64,000 bases of DNA from Brevibacillus sp. JNUCC-41 (GTDB lineage Bacteria; Bacillota; Bacilli; Bacillales; DSM-1321). The number at the start of each line of letters is the position of its first letter. The first letter of the stretch is position 1. Positions 1-7,930 of the stretch are shown piece by piece. Both the position numbers and the translations under genes were made by a program. Under the pieces are notes generated by a model. It worked only from the letters and a program-made list of their open reading frames with translations. It was not told where the DNA came from and did no database searches. The DNA lies in the NCBI RefSeq assembly GCF_014844095.1, contig NZ_CP062163.1:3009501-3073500 (forward strand). The letters are read 5' to 3'.

Positions 1-1
1 A

Positions 2-49
2 AGAGTCTTTGCGCTCGATAATCGTTCATTCTATAAACCAACATTTTAA
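2..49 (+). CDS. yhaM: C-terminal end of YhaM 3'-5' exoribonuclease (partial)
   Basis: Only the last 15 codons lie in the window; the frame that starts at base 2 reads RVFALDNRSFYKPTF and stops at 47-49. The identification rests on position (yhaM-yhaL-prsA is the B. subtilis order) and on a tail that resembles YhaM as I remember it. A strong terminator follows directly, as expected at the end of a transcription unit. The fragment is too short for a firm family call. Confidence 0.55.
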   Translation, partial: RVFALDNRSFYKPTF

Positions 50-52
50 TGA

Positions 53-94
53 AATATGTTTCTTTCTCGATGGAGAAAGAAGCATATTTTTTTT
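53..94 (+). terminator. Intrinsic terminator after yhaM
   Basis: A 16-bp stem (53-68 with 73-88, one G-U pair) closes on the loop GATG and runs into eight T residues. It ends the yhaM unit. Confidence 0.85.
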
Positions 95-109
95 GTTCAC
101 GCATATTCT
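82..109 (+). promoter_or_regulatory. Candidate sigma-E promoter for yhaL
   Basis: GCATATT at 82-88 fits the sigma-E -35 consensus KMATATT, and CATATTCT at 102-109 resembles the -10 element, with 13 bases between. It overlaps the T tract of the yhaM terminator and lies about 40 bases upstream of yhaL. YhaL is annotated as a sporulation protein in Bacillus, which agrees with a mother-cell promoter. The match is by eye only. Confidence 0.45.
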
Positions 110-148
110 CTAGTAAATGAATAGTAGATTTTTTGGGAGGGAATGGAC

Positions 149-331
149 ATGCCAATTTGGATCTGGTTCGTGTTTATTGGAATAATCGTCAGTGCAGTCA
201 TGGCAATTTGGACAGCTAGGCAGGAACGCCTTATAGATGATGCATGGATTGAGAAGGAAGGTCAGAAGTACATTGAACGTATGGAAGAAGAGCGTGAGAG
301 GCGTAAAAAGGATATAAATCAGGGAGCGTAG
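149..331 (+). CDS. yhaL: Sporulation protein YhaL, small membrane protein
   Basis: This 60-residue protein has one N-terminal membrane helix (about residues 2-20) followed by a highly charged, probably helical tail rich in E, R and K. The pattern and the place between yhaM and prsA fit YhaL, a small Bacillus protein annotated as sporulation-related; its molecular role is unknown to me. The ATG at 149 is preferred over the one at 143 because GGGAGG lies 8 bases upstream of 149 and would abut 143. A sigma-E-like promoter lies upstream, and the gene shares a bidirectional terminator with prsA. Confidence 0.75.
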   Translation: MPIWIWFVFIGIIVSAVMAIWTARQERLIDDAWIEKEGQKYIERMEEERERRKKDINQGA

Positions 332-353
332 CTTGAATGATGAGAAAAAAGAA

Positions 354-376
354 GCGACAGGCCAAAGGCCTGTCGC
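354..376. terminator. Bidirectional terminator between yhaL and prsA
   Basis: A perfect 10-bp stem (354-363 with 367-376) closes on AAA, with A-rich sequence on one side and TTTT on the other, so it can end both converging genes. Confidence 0.9.
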
Positions 377-390
377 TTTTTACTATCCAA

Positions 391-1257
391 TTATTTTTCA
401 GCCTTGGTTGCGTCACCAGAAGTGATGGCATCTTTCAGATCTTTATCTTTAATCTTCACGTCCGCTTTTTTGACTTCTGAATTCAAAATATCCTGAACTT
501 TAGTTTGGTCAATCTGAGCGACTTTCAAATCATATTCAAGATCTTTTTTCATATCTTTGTATGGTTTCTTTTCTTTTGTATCAAGAAGTTGGATGATGTG
601 GTAGCCATAATCGGATTTAATTGGCTTGCTGATTTCATCTTTCTTCATTTTGTAAGCTTGTTCTTCAAATGCAGGAACCATTTCACCTTGTCCGAACCAG
701 CCTAGCTCGCCGCCTTTTTCAGCTGTGCCTGTGTCTGTTGAATATTCTTTTGCAAGTTTAGCGAAATCTTCGCCTTTGTCCAATTTAGCTTTAACTTCGT
801 TGGCTGTTTTTTGGTCTTTCACTAGAATATGTCTCGCTTTGATTTGTGGTTTATAGTCTTCATAAGCTTTTTTCACATCAGCTTCTTTAACTTTTATATC
901 GGCAACGGCTGCTTTTTCTTGAAGCATGCCGATTTTAAGTGCGCGTTTAAGATCATCTTCGCTCTTATATCCGGAAGAGGCCAGGGCCGTTTCGAAATTT
1001 TCACCCATTTGCTCTTTAAGTTCGTCCGTTTTAGCTTTAACTTCTTTATCAGTTACTGTATATTTTTCAGAGAGAACTTTTTCATAAACAAGTTCCTGAA
1101 GAACGGTTTCACCATAACGGTCTTTCATTACATTGTAAAATTCCTCTTTAGTTATATCCCCCGCTTTAGTTTCCACGACTGCTTCCTTGTCGCTGTTGCA
1201 TGCTGTAAGTCCGATCAGCCCTGCAGTAACAGCAATCGATAATGCCCACTTCTTCAT
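391..1257 (-). CDS. prsA: Foldase lipoprotein PrsA (parvulin-type peptidyl-prolyl isomerase)
   Basis: PrsA helps secreted proteins fold on the outer face of the cytoplasmic membrane. The 288-residue product starts with a lipoprotein signal peptide ending in the lipobox LTAC, so Cys20 should carry the lipid anchor. An N-terminal SurA-like helical domain follows, then a parvulin domain at about residues 137-227, with RHILVK near its start, the GGELGWF segment, and GYHIIQL at its end. The lysine-rich C-terminal tail is usual for PrsA. Length fits Bacillus PrsA (about 290). It is transcribed alone, convergent to yhaL. Confidence 0.97.
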   Translation of the reverse strand: MKKWALSIAVTAGLIGLTACNSDKEAVVETKAGDITKEEFYNVMKDRYGETVLQELVYEKVLSEKYTVTDKEVKAKTDELKEQMGENFETALASSGYKSEDDLKRALKIGMLQEKAAVADIKVKEADVKKAYEDYKPQIKARHILVKDQKTANEVKAKLDKGEDFAKLAKEYSTDTGTAEKGGELGWFGQGEMVPAFEEQAYKMKKDEISKPIKSDYGYHIIQLLDTKEKKPYKDMKKDLEYDLKVAQIDQTKVQDILNSEVKKADVKIKDKDLKDAITSGDATKAEK

Positions 1258-1316
1258 AAAAACAACTCCTAGTTTTAAGTTTCTGATTTGCTATTTTTCG
1301 TATTTCCACAAAATTA

Positions 1317-1344
1317 ACTATAACATATTCTGGTTACTTTACAA
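1317..1344 (-). promoter_or_regulatory. Candidate sigma-A promoter of prsA
   Basis: Read on the minus strand, TTGTAA (1339-1344) and TATAGT (1317-1322) stand 16 bases apart, about 60 bases upstream of the prsA start. Confidence 0.4.
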
Positions 1345-1456
1345 AAAATAATATATTGGTGTAAGAATAAGATTTTTTTTGAAAATGGGTGAACGCCTAC
1401 CCACATAATAAACCATTACATATGATAAATCGAGGACAACAAAAGGGGGTAGGAAA

Positions 1457-1540
1457 ATGGGTAATGGATTTAACGGAGGTTTCGCTTTGTTAGTGGTGTT
1501 ATTCATATTATTAATAATTGTAGGATCAGCCTGTTTCTAA
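1457..1540 (+). CDS. YjcZ-family sporulation peptide
   Basis: A 27-residue hydrophobic peptide: Gly/Asn-rich start MGNGFNGGFA, then an uninterrupted membrane helix of L, V and I, ending in C-F. This layout is the YjcZ family of tiny sporulation-associated membrane peptides in Bacillus. A GGGGGTAGG ribosome site stands just upstream. The box CATATGATA at 1419-1427 resembles a mother-cell (sigma-E/sigma-K) -10. A sister gene lies at 1724-1807. The molecular function of the family is not established. Confidence 0.8.
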   Translation: MGNGFNGGFALLVVLFILLIIVGSACF

Positions 1541-1600
1541 TCGGCTGCAAAATTAATAATGGAAAGAGCCCACTCCTTTTGTCATGGAGTTGAATAGGAT

Positions 1601-1702
1601 ATGGTAGCCGCTCAACATAAAGACGAAGTGAATATCAAGCTTAGAAAGGAATGGATTCCTTTTGGCGGATTTAAGGGTGTGCATGAAATTACAATTACTT
1701 AA
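1601..1702 (+). CDS. Possible 33-residue peptide between the two YjcZ genes
   Basis: An ATG at 1601 opens 33 codons (starting MVAAQHKDEVNI, ending GVHEITIT) closed by TAA at 1700-1702. It fills the gap between two sporulation peptides. AGGAT directly abuts the start, a poor ribosome-site spacing, and I recognise no family. It could be chance. Confidence 0.2.
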   Translation: MVAAQHKDEVNIKLRKEWIPFGGFKGVHEITIT

Positions 1703-1723
1703 GAATGGAAAGGAGGAAGATCA

Positions 1724-1807
1724 ATGTCTGGAGGAATAGGTGGAGGCTTTGCTCTAATTGTCGTTCTTTTCATCCTGTTAGTCATCATTGGAGCTTCTTG
1801 GTTATAA
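1724..1807 (+). CDS. YjcZ-family sporulation peptide, second copy
   Basis: A 27-residue peptide with the same design and exact length as the gene at 1457: Gly-rich head MSGGIGGGFA, then a single hydrophobic helix ending in S-W-L. AGGAGG lies 7 bases before the ATG. The segment FALIVVLFILLVIIG is nearly the same as in the first copy, so the pair is an old tandem duplication. A strong terminator follows. Confidence 0.85.
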   Translation: MSGGIGGGFALIVVLFILLVIIGASWL

Positions 1808-1821
1808 ACTCATAAACAAAA

Positions 1822-1848
1822 GGCGAAGCTGTTGCTTCGCCCTTTTTC
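1822..1848 (+). terminator. Terminator after the YjcZ pair
   Basis: GGCGAAGC (1822-1829) pairs with GCTTCGCC (1834-1841) around TGTT, followed by a T-rich run. Confidence 0.85.
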
Positions 1849-1918
1849 TTTATGTGGATAATGCCCCGGATATCACCAATGTATGTAACAAATGATGGCA
1901 ATCATTTGTTGCTCATCT

Positions 1919-2101
1919 CTACGTATACAAAATTTCAATATAGGAGGATAATAACATAATAGTAATTAATACATTAATGGTCCTGAATACTTTAGGCTGC
2001 CGGTCTTCAGCAATTTCCTTTTGAATGCATAAAGAGTTTGTCATTCTATTAATATTATAAAGGATCAAAATAGCAAAAATAATAAACCAGAACGAGATCA
2101 A
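1919..2101 (-). CDS. Small two-helix membrane protein, unknown function
   Basis: A 60-residue protein with two hydrophobic segments (about residues 2-18 and 43-58) around a charged loop holding KEIAEDRQPK. The start is TTG, supported by AAGGAGGG 10 bases upstream, one of the best ribosome sites nearby. By position it corresponds to the small yhaK slot between prsA and yhaJ in B. subtilis, but I cannot confirm homology. I do not recognise a family. Confidence 0.55.
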   Translation of the reverse strand: MISFWFIIFAILILYNINRMTNSLCIQKEIAEDRQPKVFRTINVLITIMLLSSYIEILYT

Positions 2102-2209
2102 AACCTAAAATCCCTCCTTGCAAAACTTCATGTATAAATACGATACCAAATTATAATGAAAAAAGATACATAAAAATCTTATTGGACATCATTATGAATG
2201 AATAAGAAA

Positions 2210-2749
2210 TCACTTTTGAATAAGTATATCGTATCCTTCGAGATGTTCCTCGATAAAAGAATGTCTTGGGGAACCAATCAGGTTTTTTATATAAATAAAA
2301 TCCGATACGCATAATCCGGTGTGCAGGGATAATAAAATAGTGAAATAATGAATGTAATGTGGAAAACTAAGGGCACAACCAATCAATATGACAGACATAA
2401 TGACGAAAGGCAGCACAAGGGTCAAAAGATAAAGATGCTTTCGAATAGGAACATGTACATTGACTTTGCATGTAAGCACAAGGTTCCACTTCAAGGACCA
2501 AGAAGTTTTTACTTTTTTGCATAATAATCGTAAAGGTAAATAGTGTAATAGTTTGTGAACAGGATATAATAAGAGCAATAGGCTAAAAAATACCATTGTT
2601 TGATCGCCATACAAAATAACATGAGTTAAAAAGACACTTAATAATGTATAGATCAGAACAAAAGACAACAATATAGTAAAAACTGCAAAAAAGATCAGAC
2701 GGCAACTGCCATATTGTTTTGCCACGTCAATTGTTTTCCACGAATTCAT
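2210..2749 (-). CDS. DUF3267-like integral membrane protein with altered HExxH site
   Basis: A 179-residue protein with four to five membrane helices and the layout of DUF3267 proteins (YhaJ position in B. subtilis). Members of that family commonly carry an HExxH-like zinc site in a helix; here the segment reads PVHKLLHYLP, so both histidines keep their spacing but the catalytic glutamate is lysine. The ATG at 2749 is chosen over an upstream in-frame ATG at 2794 because GGAGGG precedes it by 11 bases. Family call moderate, function unknown. Confidence 0.6.
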   Translation of the reverse strand: MNSWKTIDVAKQYGSCRLIFFAVFTILLSFVLIYTLLSVFLTHVILYGDQTMVFFSLLLLLYPVHKLLHYLPLRLLCKKVKTSWSLKWNLVLTCKVNVHVPIRKHLYLLTLVLPFVIMSVILIGCALSFPHYIHYFTILLSLHTGLCVSDFIYIKNLIGSPRHSFIEEHLEGYDILIQK

Positions 2750-2983
2750 TTCGAAATCAGCCCTCCAAAGCTGTTTTAATATACTTACATACATTACGAT
2801 GAATGGATGGAAAAAGCAATGAAATTCTTGGATTAACTTTAAGATAATGTGTTGGCAAGCTAAGGGCGTTAAAGGCCAGGTTTTGAACCAGGGATCTGAC
2901 GGATTCCTGAGTATGAAAAATCAATAATTGGGTCATATGCCTTCTTATGATAAATTGAATGATCGATTGGGGATAAGTGATTT

Positions 2984-3310
2984 ATGAAAAATATAAATGA
3001 AGAAATAGAAATACTCCGTTTTCATCAACGGCTTTTATTAAACCTGATACGCAATCCAGAGGCCAAGTTGGACTATCTATTTGTGGAAAAAAATTTCACG
3101 AAGAAGGAAGCGGAAGAATTATTGAAAACATGTGATACCTTGAGCAAACGCTATGAAATAGAAAAAGCGGAAGGGTATATGAACTTTCGACCGCTTTTTA
3201 ATCAATTTGAAAGAAATATTAATTCAAAAATAACCATAAAGGAATGCGTTGATGCATGCCTCTCACAAGGTTTATATGTATCATTCATGAGGGAAATGGA
3301 TAGAGTATGA
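2984..3310 (+). CDS. yhaI: DUF1878 family protein YhaI
   Basis: A 108-residue soluble, mostly helical, charged protein matching YhaI (DUF1878) in length, style and place beside hpr. It has no signal peptide or membrane segment. Its stop codon is two bases from the stop of hpr on the other strand, so the two genes are tightly convergent and their transcripts may overlap. The ribosome site (GGGG, 11 bases from ATG) is weak. No biochemical role is known to me. Confidence 0.75.
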   Translation: MKNINEEIEILRFHQRLLLNLIRNPEAKLDYLFVEKNFTKKEAEELLKTCDTLSKRYEIEKAEGYMNFRPLFNQFERNINSKITIKECVDACLSQGLYVSFMREMDRV

Positions 3311-3312
3311 GA

Positions 3313-3891
3313 TTAAACTGGCTCAGTTTCTTTCTCTATCTTTTTTTTTGTGATTTTACCCTCCACGTCAGTAAACTCCTGATCAATATTATCGAAGGAC
3401 CGTTCAAAGATTTGCATGAAATCTTCACCGTAGATATTACGGATGATGGCCATCATTTCAATCATATCGGGAAACTTGCCATAAAGCTCACGCAGTGGAA
3501 GTGCACCTGAGAAAGCAGAGTTCTTGCTTGGGTCGTATGTCTCCATTAAATCAAGAAGGATTTTTTCACCTTCTGCCGTGATCTCTATATACGTATTCCT
3601 TTTGTCATTTTCTTTTTTGGAAAATGTTAAGTATCCGCGTTCCTCTAATTTTTTTGAAAAGTTAAATGCCGTAGAAACATGCATGACCCCAAATTTTGCA
3701 ACATCAGAAATGGAAGAGCCATTAAGATGGTAGGCAATCCAAAGAATATGATGCTCATTGATATTTAAATCATAGGGCTTGATCCATTGCTGCCAATCTT
3801 TTTCAATCGATTTCCATAATGCTTTGCTTAATTGTGCAATTCGTTGACTAAAAATCATTGCTTCTTTCATAGAATAATTTTTATTCTGCAT
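3313..3891 (-). CDS. hpr: MarR-family transition-state regulator Hpr (ScoC)
   Basis: Hpr/ScoC represses protease, sporulation and motility genes during the shift to stationary phase. The 192-residue protein shows the MarR winged helix: helices around residues 40-85 with the recognition stretch [21 protein letters not shown], then the wing with [17 protein letters not shown]. The N terminus [19 protein letters not shown] and a C-terminal extension beyond the MarR core are typical of Hpr rather than generic MarR proteins. AGGTGAG lies 8 bases before the ATG. An unusual long hairpin lies upstream at 4003-4055. Confidence 0.93.
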   Translation of the reverse strand: MQNKNYSMKEAMIFSQRIAQLSKALWKSIEKDWQQWIKPYDLNINEHHILWIAYHLNGSSISDVAKFGVMHVSTAFNFSKKLEERGYLTFSKKENDKRNTYIEITAEGEKILLDLMETYDPSKNSAFSGALPLRELYGKFPDMIEMMAIIRNIYGEDFMQIFERSFDNIDQEFTDVEGKITKKKIEKETEPV

Positions 3892-4002
3892 ATTATGGGC
3901 TCACCTACTTATAAGATTCTATATATTTATTATGACAATAAAATAAAAATTAATAAAGAAAAATATTTGCAAAATTTTTAGAAAATTTTAGTTTTTTAAT
4001 GA

Positions 4003-4055
4003 ATTCTCCATTCTTTCCCAATAAACCATGTAATTTATTGGGAAGAATGGAGAAT
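4003..4055. other. Long near-perfect hairpin between yhaH and hpr
   Basis: A 22-bp inverted repeat (about 4003-4025 with 4034-4055, one bulged T) closes on about eight bases. Neither side carries a proper T tract, so it is not a standard terminator. On the minus strand it lies 3' of yhaH and about 110 bases upstream of hpr. Confidence 0.7.
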
Positions 4056-4080
4056 CAAGATTTTGTGACGATGTCAGCTA

Positions 4081-4443
4081 TTAATTTTTTGAAGAAGGGG
4101 TGGCCGCTTCCAATTCTTTCAATGAATTTTCAATTTCTTGAACGTTCTTCAATAATTCATTTTTATTGGGTTCAATTTCCCGCTTCCAGTTCTCGATGAC
4201 GACCTGAACATCCGAAATGAACGTTTTTACCGTTTCTTTGCTGATTTGTGAAGCTTCCATCGTGTCATCTTTAATATTTAGCATTTTTACCTTTAACTCA
4301 TCAATTGTATTCTTAATATCTTCGGTATTCGTTTTGATGCGGGTCCGTAGGTCTTTACCTGAACTTGGTGTTGAAAGTAAGGTTGCCGCACCAGCTACTA
4401 CTGTTCCGGTCAAAAAGCCAATTAGTAATGATTTTGCATTCAT
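4081..4443 (-). CDS. yhaH: YtxH-domain general stress-type protein YhaH
   Basis: A 120-residue protein with a single N-terminal helix (KSLLIGFLTGTVVAGAATLL) and a long amphipathic, coiled-coil-like tail rich in K, E, I and N. The TPSSGKDLR stretch after the helix is the YtxH-domain signature. GAGGTGATCC before the ATG at 4443 fixes the start and rules out a three-codon longer frame. Family members are often stress-induced; the molecular role is not known. The position next to hpr matches B. subtilis. Confidence 0.85.
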   Translation of the reverse strand: MNAKSLLIGFLTGTVVAGAATLLSTPSSGKDLRTRIKTNTEDIKNTIDELKVKMLNIKDDTMEASQISKETVKTFISDVQVVIENWKREIEPNKNELLKNVQEIENSLKELEAATPSSKN

Positions 4444-4760
4444 TAGGATCACCTCATTTTATATTATGTTTTCGCTTTCCATGGTCTGAATCCCTGCTGA
4501 AAAAAGCATCAATTGGAAATTATGATAAATAGGGAGAGAAATACTATTGATATCAAAATACCATAATTTTCATCCTTATGGAAGAGTATCGACCATTTTA
4601 TCTTTATATCACAAAAATATTTTTTTAAACTTAGAGAGTAAATATATAATATTTAAAAATAACTTGAAGCTTTATTAATAATGCTTCATATAAAGGGAAG
4701 AGCAGCATATAGATAATAAAAACAAGCTGTCGGAACATGGATGGCACTGGTGGGTAAAGA

Positions 4761-4940
4761 ATGAAAATCATTTTTTTATTAGGTCTGGTATGCGTGTGCG
4801 GAATGGGGTATTTTCTAAGGCGAGCTAAAACTCCTGGCATCTATCCGCCTAAGAGGGTGCTCCAGGCTAGAGCCTTCGCTATGGGCCTCCCCGGGGTTTT
4901 ACTGCTTTTCATTTGGTTTATGTGGATATTGATTCAATGA
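4761..4940 (+). CDS. Small membrane protein, unknown
   Basis: A 59-codon frame encodes two hydrophobic helices, one at the N terminus (IIFLLGLVCVCGMGYF) and one at the C terminus (GVLLLFIWFMWILI), joined by a basic loop with RRAKTPGIYPPKR. GGTGGG is placed 7 bases before the ATG, and a bidirectional terminator follows at 4994. The charge pattern and terminator suggest a real gene running against yhaH and trpP. No family recognised. Confidence 0.5.
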   Translation: MKIIFLLGLVCVCGMGYFLRRAKTPGIYPPKRVLQARAFAMGLPGVLLLFIWFMWILIQ

Positions 4941-4993
4941 CCGATGAAGGATGATTCTGACTAGAGTTCCAGATTCATAAGATTGGAAAAAAA

Positions 4994-5018
4994 GCACCGG
5001 ATATTCCGGTGCCTTTTT
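4994..5018. terminator. Bidirectional terminator after trpP
   Basis: GCACCGGA (4994-5001) pairs with TCCGGTGC (5005-5012), flanked by an A run on the left and TTTTT on the right. It ends trpP on the minus strand and the small plus-strand gene. Confidence 0.85.
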
Positions 5019-5038
5019 AGGTATGATGATCCTGCTGC

Positions 5039-5557
5039 TTAAGCATTAATGGGTATATTTGATTTTCTTACGATGCCGTTCACAATTGGATAAATGATGA
5101 CCATCGCAACTGTATTTAACAGTACGGCAGGAAGTACAACAGCGCCGAAAAGTGCAACGAAAGGCCCTGGAAGGGAAACGATATAATAAGCCGAACCAAG
5201 GAAGACAGCGCCGGAAATCATTGTTCCTACGGCAGTCAAGATACTAACGGTGACAACGGATGTTGAAAACTTCTTAAGACTGATGAATAAAAGGTAAAAC
5301 AGAAAGGCTGTTGCCAATTTGTCTATGATATTTGGAATCTGTCCACCAGGAAATGTAGTCGTCATGGCAGAGATGGCTCCAGCAGCCAAGGCGACAATGA
5401 AAACATTCTTCTTCGCGGGAAACAGGGTAATCGCCAAAAACATCATCAACAGCATCATATCCGGTTTCATTCCAAGGAAGAATCCAGGCACGATAAAATG
5501 CAGGGCAGCCCCAATCCCGATTAATAGGGACAGTGACACAAGGGTTTTCGTTTTCAT
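5039..5557 (-). CDS. trpP: Tryptophan transport protein TrpP
   Basis: TrpP is an integral membrane protein needed for tryptophan uptake. The 172-residue product is hydrophobic throughout, with about five helices, and has the TrpP pattern: a short loop with GMKPDMMLLMMFLAITLFPAKK, then TTFPGGQIPNIIDK between helices. It is downstream of serC and upstream of yhaH on the same strand. The leader carries six NAG triplets that cover the ribosome site (5561-5588), the form of TRAP control known for B. subtilis trpP, so tryptophan-loaded TRAP should block its translation. Confidence 0.93.
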   Translation of the reverse strand: MKTKTLVSLSLLIGIGAALHFIVPGFFLGMKPDMMLLMMFLAITLFPAKKNVFIVALAAGAISAMTTTFPGGQIPNIIDKLATAFLFYLLFISLKKFSTSVVTVSILTAVGTMISGAVFLGSAYYIVSLPGPFVALFGAVVLPAVLLNTVAMVIIYPIVNGIVRKSNIPINA

Positions 5558-5560
5558 TTA

Positions 5561-5588
5561 CTCATCTCTCCTATTCTCATCTCAACTA
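5561..5588 (-). promoter_or_regulatory. TRAP-binding triplet array over the trpP ribosome site
   Basis: Read on the minus strand the mRNA shows UAG, GAG, GAG, UAG, GAG, GAG, each separated by exactly two bases, ending three bases before the AUG. The Shine-Dalgarno AGGAGAG (5566-5572) is inside the array. An extra GAU sits in phase upstream (5591-5593). This spacing is the known TRAP binding pattern. Confidence 0.88.
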
Positions 5589-5683
5589 ACATCTTTTCTT
5601 CAACAATGCACTATTGCTTGTTGCAAGAAGTTTAAAATAGTATATCATAAGTCCTATTTTTTTAGAAGTTATATTTGTTTGAA

Positions 5684-6787
5684 TTAAAGGATTTGAGCTT
5701 CCTTCGCTTTATACGATTCCTGGAATTCCTTCATGAAATCCGCAAGGTCCTGGCAATGGGATAAAGGGACAGCGTTATAGATGGATGCTCTGCATCCACC
5801 GATGGAACGGTGACCGTTCAGTCCTACGAATCCGGCTTGCTTTGCCTCTTTAAGGAATTGTACTTCAGCTTCTTCGGATGGAAGCTTGAACGTCACATTC
5901 ATTAATGAACGGCTGTCCGGTAGGGCATGGCCTTTATAAAAACCATCGCTGCCGTCGATGGCATCATAAATGACTTTTGCTTTTTCTTCATTGGCTTTTG
6001 CAATCTTTTCCACGCCGCCTTGTTCTTTTGCCCAATCCAACACAAGGGACAATAAGTAAATGGCCAATGTCGGAGGCGTGTTGTATAAAGAGTTATTTTT
6101 CGAATGGATAGAATAGTTCATCATGGATGGGATTTTGTCATTATCCGTAATTAAATCTTTACGGATGATAACGACCGTGATTCCCGATGGCCCCAGATTC
6201 TTTTGTGCACCTGCATAGATGATGCCGAATTTTCTAACATCAATTTTTTTACTGAGAATATCACTTGACATATCAGCTACTAAAGGAATGCCACCTGTTT
6301 CCGGGAAGTCCTTCCATTGCGTTCCGTAAATCGTATTATTGCTTGTGATATGAAGATATGCAGCATCATCATTCAATTGGATGTCTTCGACTTTAGGGAT
6401 GAACGTATATTTTTCATCTTTGGATGAAGCGACAACAGCCGTTTCACCAACCTTTTTGGCCTCTTTTAATGCCTTTTCCGACCAAGAACCAGTTAGGACA
6501 TAATCTGCCCTTTTCCCATCATTCAATATGTTCATGGGAATCATGGAAAATTGTAGGCTTGCTCCTCCTTGAAGCAGGAGAACTTCATAATTTTCAGGAA
6601 TTTCCAAGAGTTCTTTTAATGATTGAATGGCATGGTTATGAATCTTTTCGAATTCCGAACTTCTATGGCTTAATTCCATGACCGACATACCTGAATCCTC
6701 AATATTCAACCACTCGTTTTGGGCTCTTTGTAAAACCTCTAAAGGAAGGGCGGCTGGCCCAGCGTTAAAATTGCGTGCACGTTTCAA
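5684..6787 (-). CDS. serC: Phosphoserine aminotransferase SerC
   Basis: SerC converts 3-phosphohydroxypyruvate plus glutamate to phosphoserine in serine synthesis, using pyridoxal phosphate. The 367-residue protein opens with RNFNAGPAALP, carries QGGASLQF near residues 73-80 for phosphate binding, and has the cofactor lysine in AGAQKNLGP at Lys196. The C-terminal GLNGHRSIGGCRASIYNA segment, which holds substrate-binding residues, is intact. The start is TTG behind AGGAGG. It follows hit on the same strand after a terminator and may share a message with trpP. Confidence 0.97.
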   Translation of the reverse strand: MKRARNFNAGPAALPLEVLQRAQNEWLNIEDSGMSVMELSHRSSEFEKIHNHAIQSLKELLEIPENYEVLLLQGGASLQFSMIPMNILNDGKRADYVLTGSWSEKALKEAKKVGETAVVASSKDEKYTFIPKVEDIQLNDDAAYLHITSNNTIYGTQWKDFPETGGIPLVADMSSDILSKKIDVRKFGIIYAGAQKNLGPSGITVVIIRKDLITDNDKIPSMMNYSIHSKNNSLYNTPPTLAIYLLSLVLDWAKEQGGVEKIAKANEEKAKVIYDAIDGSDGFYKGHALPDSRSLMNVTFKLPSEEAEVQFLKEAKQAGFVGLNGHRSIGGCRASIYNAVPLSHCQDLADFMKEFQESYKAKEAQIL

Positions 6788-6916
6788 TTTTTTTCCTCCT
6801 ATGCGACTATGCGATAAAGTATTTGGGACTATTCATATATCCTACCAGAAAACTAAATTCAATAGGAGGAAAATTTAGAATTTTAGGGGAGATTTCGTTT
6901 TAATGATGTGCCAATG

Positions 6917-6946
6917 CAAAAAGGTCCTCCACTTTGAGTGAGGACC
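6917..6946 (-). terminator. Terminator after hit
   Basis: On the minus strand a 9-10-bp GC-rich stem (6938-6946 with 6923-6932) is followed by TTTTTG. It separates hit from serC. Confidence 0.8.
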
Positions 6947-7053
6947 AAATCGGGATCTTTGTTTTTCATGCAACCAGCGTGAGCTAGCGTTCAATTGACG
7001 ATCCTTTTAAAAGATATAACGAGAGGAAAAAGAAACCTTCATTGACCACGGTC

Positions 7054-7476
7054 TCATTTTAAATGCTGTGCAATGGAGTCGGCGATTTGTTTCAGGTCAT
7101 CTGGTGTATAGTCGCTCGTATTCGTTTTCCAAACAGCCCCAAATCCGTCTCCTTCACCATGCCGAGGAATTAAATGCATATGAAAATGGAAAACGGACTG
7201 TCCTGCGGCTTCACCGTTATTATTTAGAACGTTCAGGCCTACAGGTTGAAATTCCTGCTTCATGGCACGGGCAATTTCCGGCACCACTTCAAAAAGGTTC
7301 TTGGCAATCTCAGGTGTCAACTCATAAAGGTTTTCCTTATGTACTTTTGGTATTACCAGCGTATGGCCTTTTGTTACTTGACTGATATCGAGAAAGGCCA
7401 ATACATGTTCATTTTCGAAAACTTTGGAACTTGGGATATCCCCATTGATTATTTTGCAAAAAATGCAATCACTCAT
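7054..7476 (-). CDS. hit: HIT-family nucleotide-binding hydrolase Hit
   Basis: A 140-residue histidine-triad protein, a family that hydrolyses nucleoside monophosphate adducts. The N-terminal C-x-x-C pair (CIFCKI, residues 4-9) and the histidine triad HFHMHLIPR (His97, His99, His101) are both intact. It is divergent from ecsA, as in B. subtilis, with an unusually structured intergenic region of about 660 bases. Confidence 0.95.
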   Translation of the reverse strand: MSDCIFCKIINGDIPSSKVFENEHVLAFLDISQVTKGHTLVIPKVHKENLYELTPEIAKNLFEVVPEIARAMKQEFQPVGLNVLNNNGEAAGQSVFHFHMHLIPRHGEGDGFGAVWKTNTSDYTPDDLKQIADSIAQHLK

Positions 7477-7854
7477 TAAAAACGCCCCTTTAGAAATTAA
7501 TGTATTTGGTTAATCGTACCATAGCTTGAATCCCTGGGAAAAGGAAAAATCATAAAAACAGGATGCAACATAAGTTGCACCCTGCCTGTTGAAAAAGGGG
7601 TTTTTGCTTCAAAATTCGCATTAGCATAAATTCTCTGCGACAAACACCTCATCTACATTTTAGTAAAATATGGTTATTATCTGATTAGAGATTTTCCATT
7701 CAAAGCAACCATCTCCTATATCTTTAAAGTTTCATCAACTTTCAAAGCATAATTGATAATTATTGAATGATTTTTCTGCTTTTACGTGCAAGAGAACCAT
7801 CTCCTTGCTCGAAACGATTTTTTTTAATGAAGCTTCTGGTTTAATTCAGTTATG

Positions 7855-7895
7855 CGTCTTTAACTGACACCTCATTTACAATATGATGTAAATCA
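7855..7895. repeat. 41-bp dyad repeat, copy A
   Basis: Identical to copy B except for one base. It contains the perfect dyad ATTTACA (7874-7880) / TGTAAAT (7887-7893) and the phrase TTTAACTGACACCTC. Just upstream, TCAGTTA and TAACTGA form a second inverted pair. Confidence 0.85.
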
Positions 7896-7930
7896 TTTGT
7901 AATAAAACATTTGGGTATTTCAGTGTAATA

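Noticed and set aside
829..1242. Long plus-strand frame opposite prsA
   Set aside because: It is the mirror of prsA codons, has no ribosome site and reads as F/H-rich low-information sequence; prsA is certain on the other strand.
5319..5687. Plus-strand frame of 122 codons across trpP and its leader
   Set aside because: It runs antisense through trpP and its TRAP site, with no ribosome site and no family resemblance.
6788..7053. T-box or other riboswitch before serC
   Set aside because: The hairpin at 6923-6946 is simply a hit terminator; there is no T-box sequence and the space upstream of it is too short for a specifier domain.
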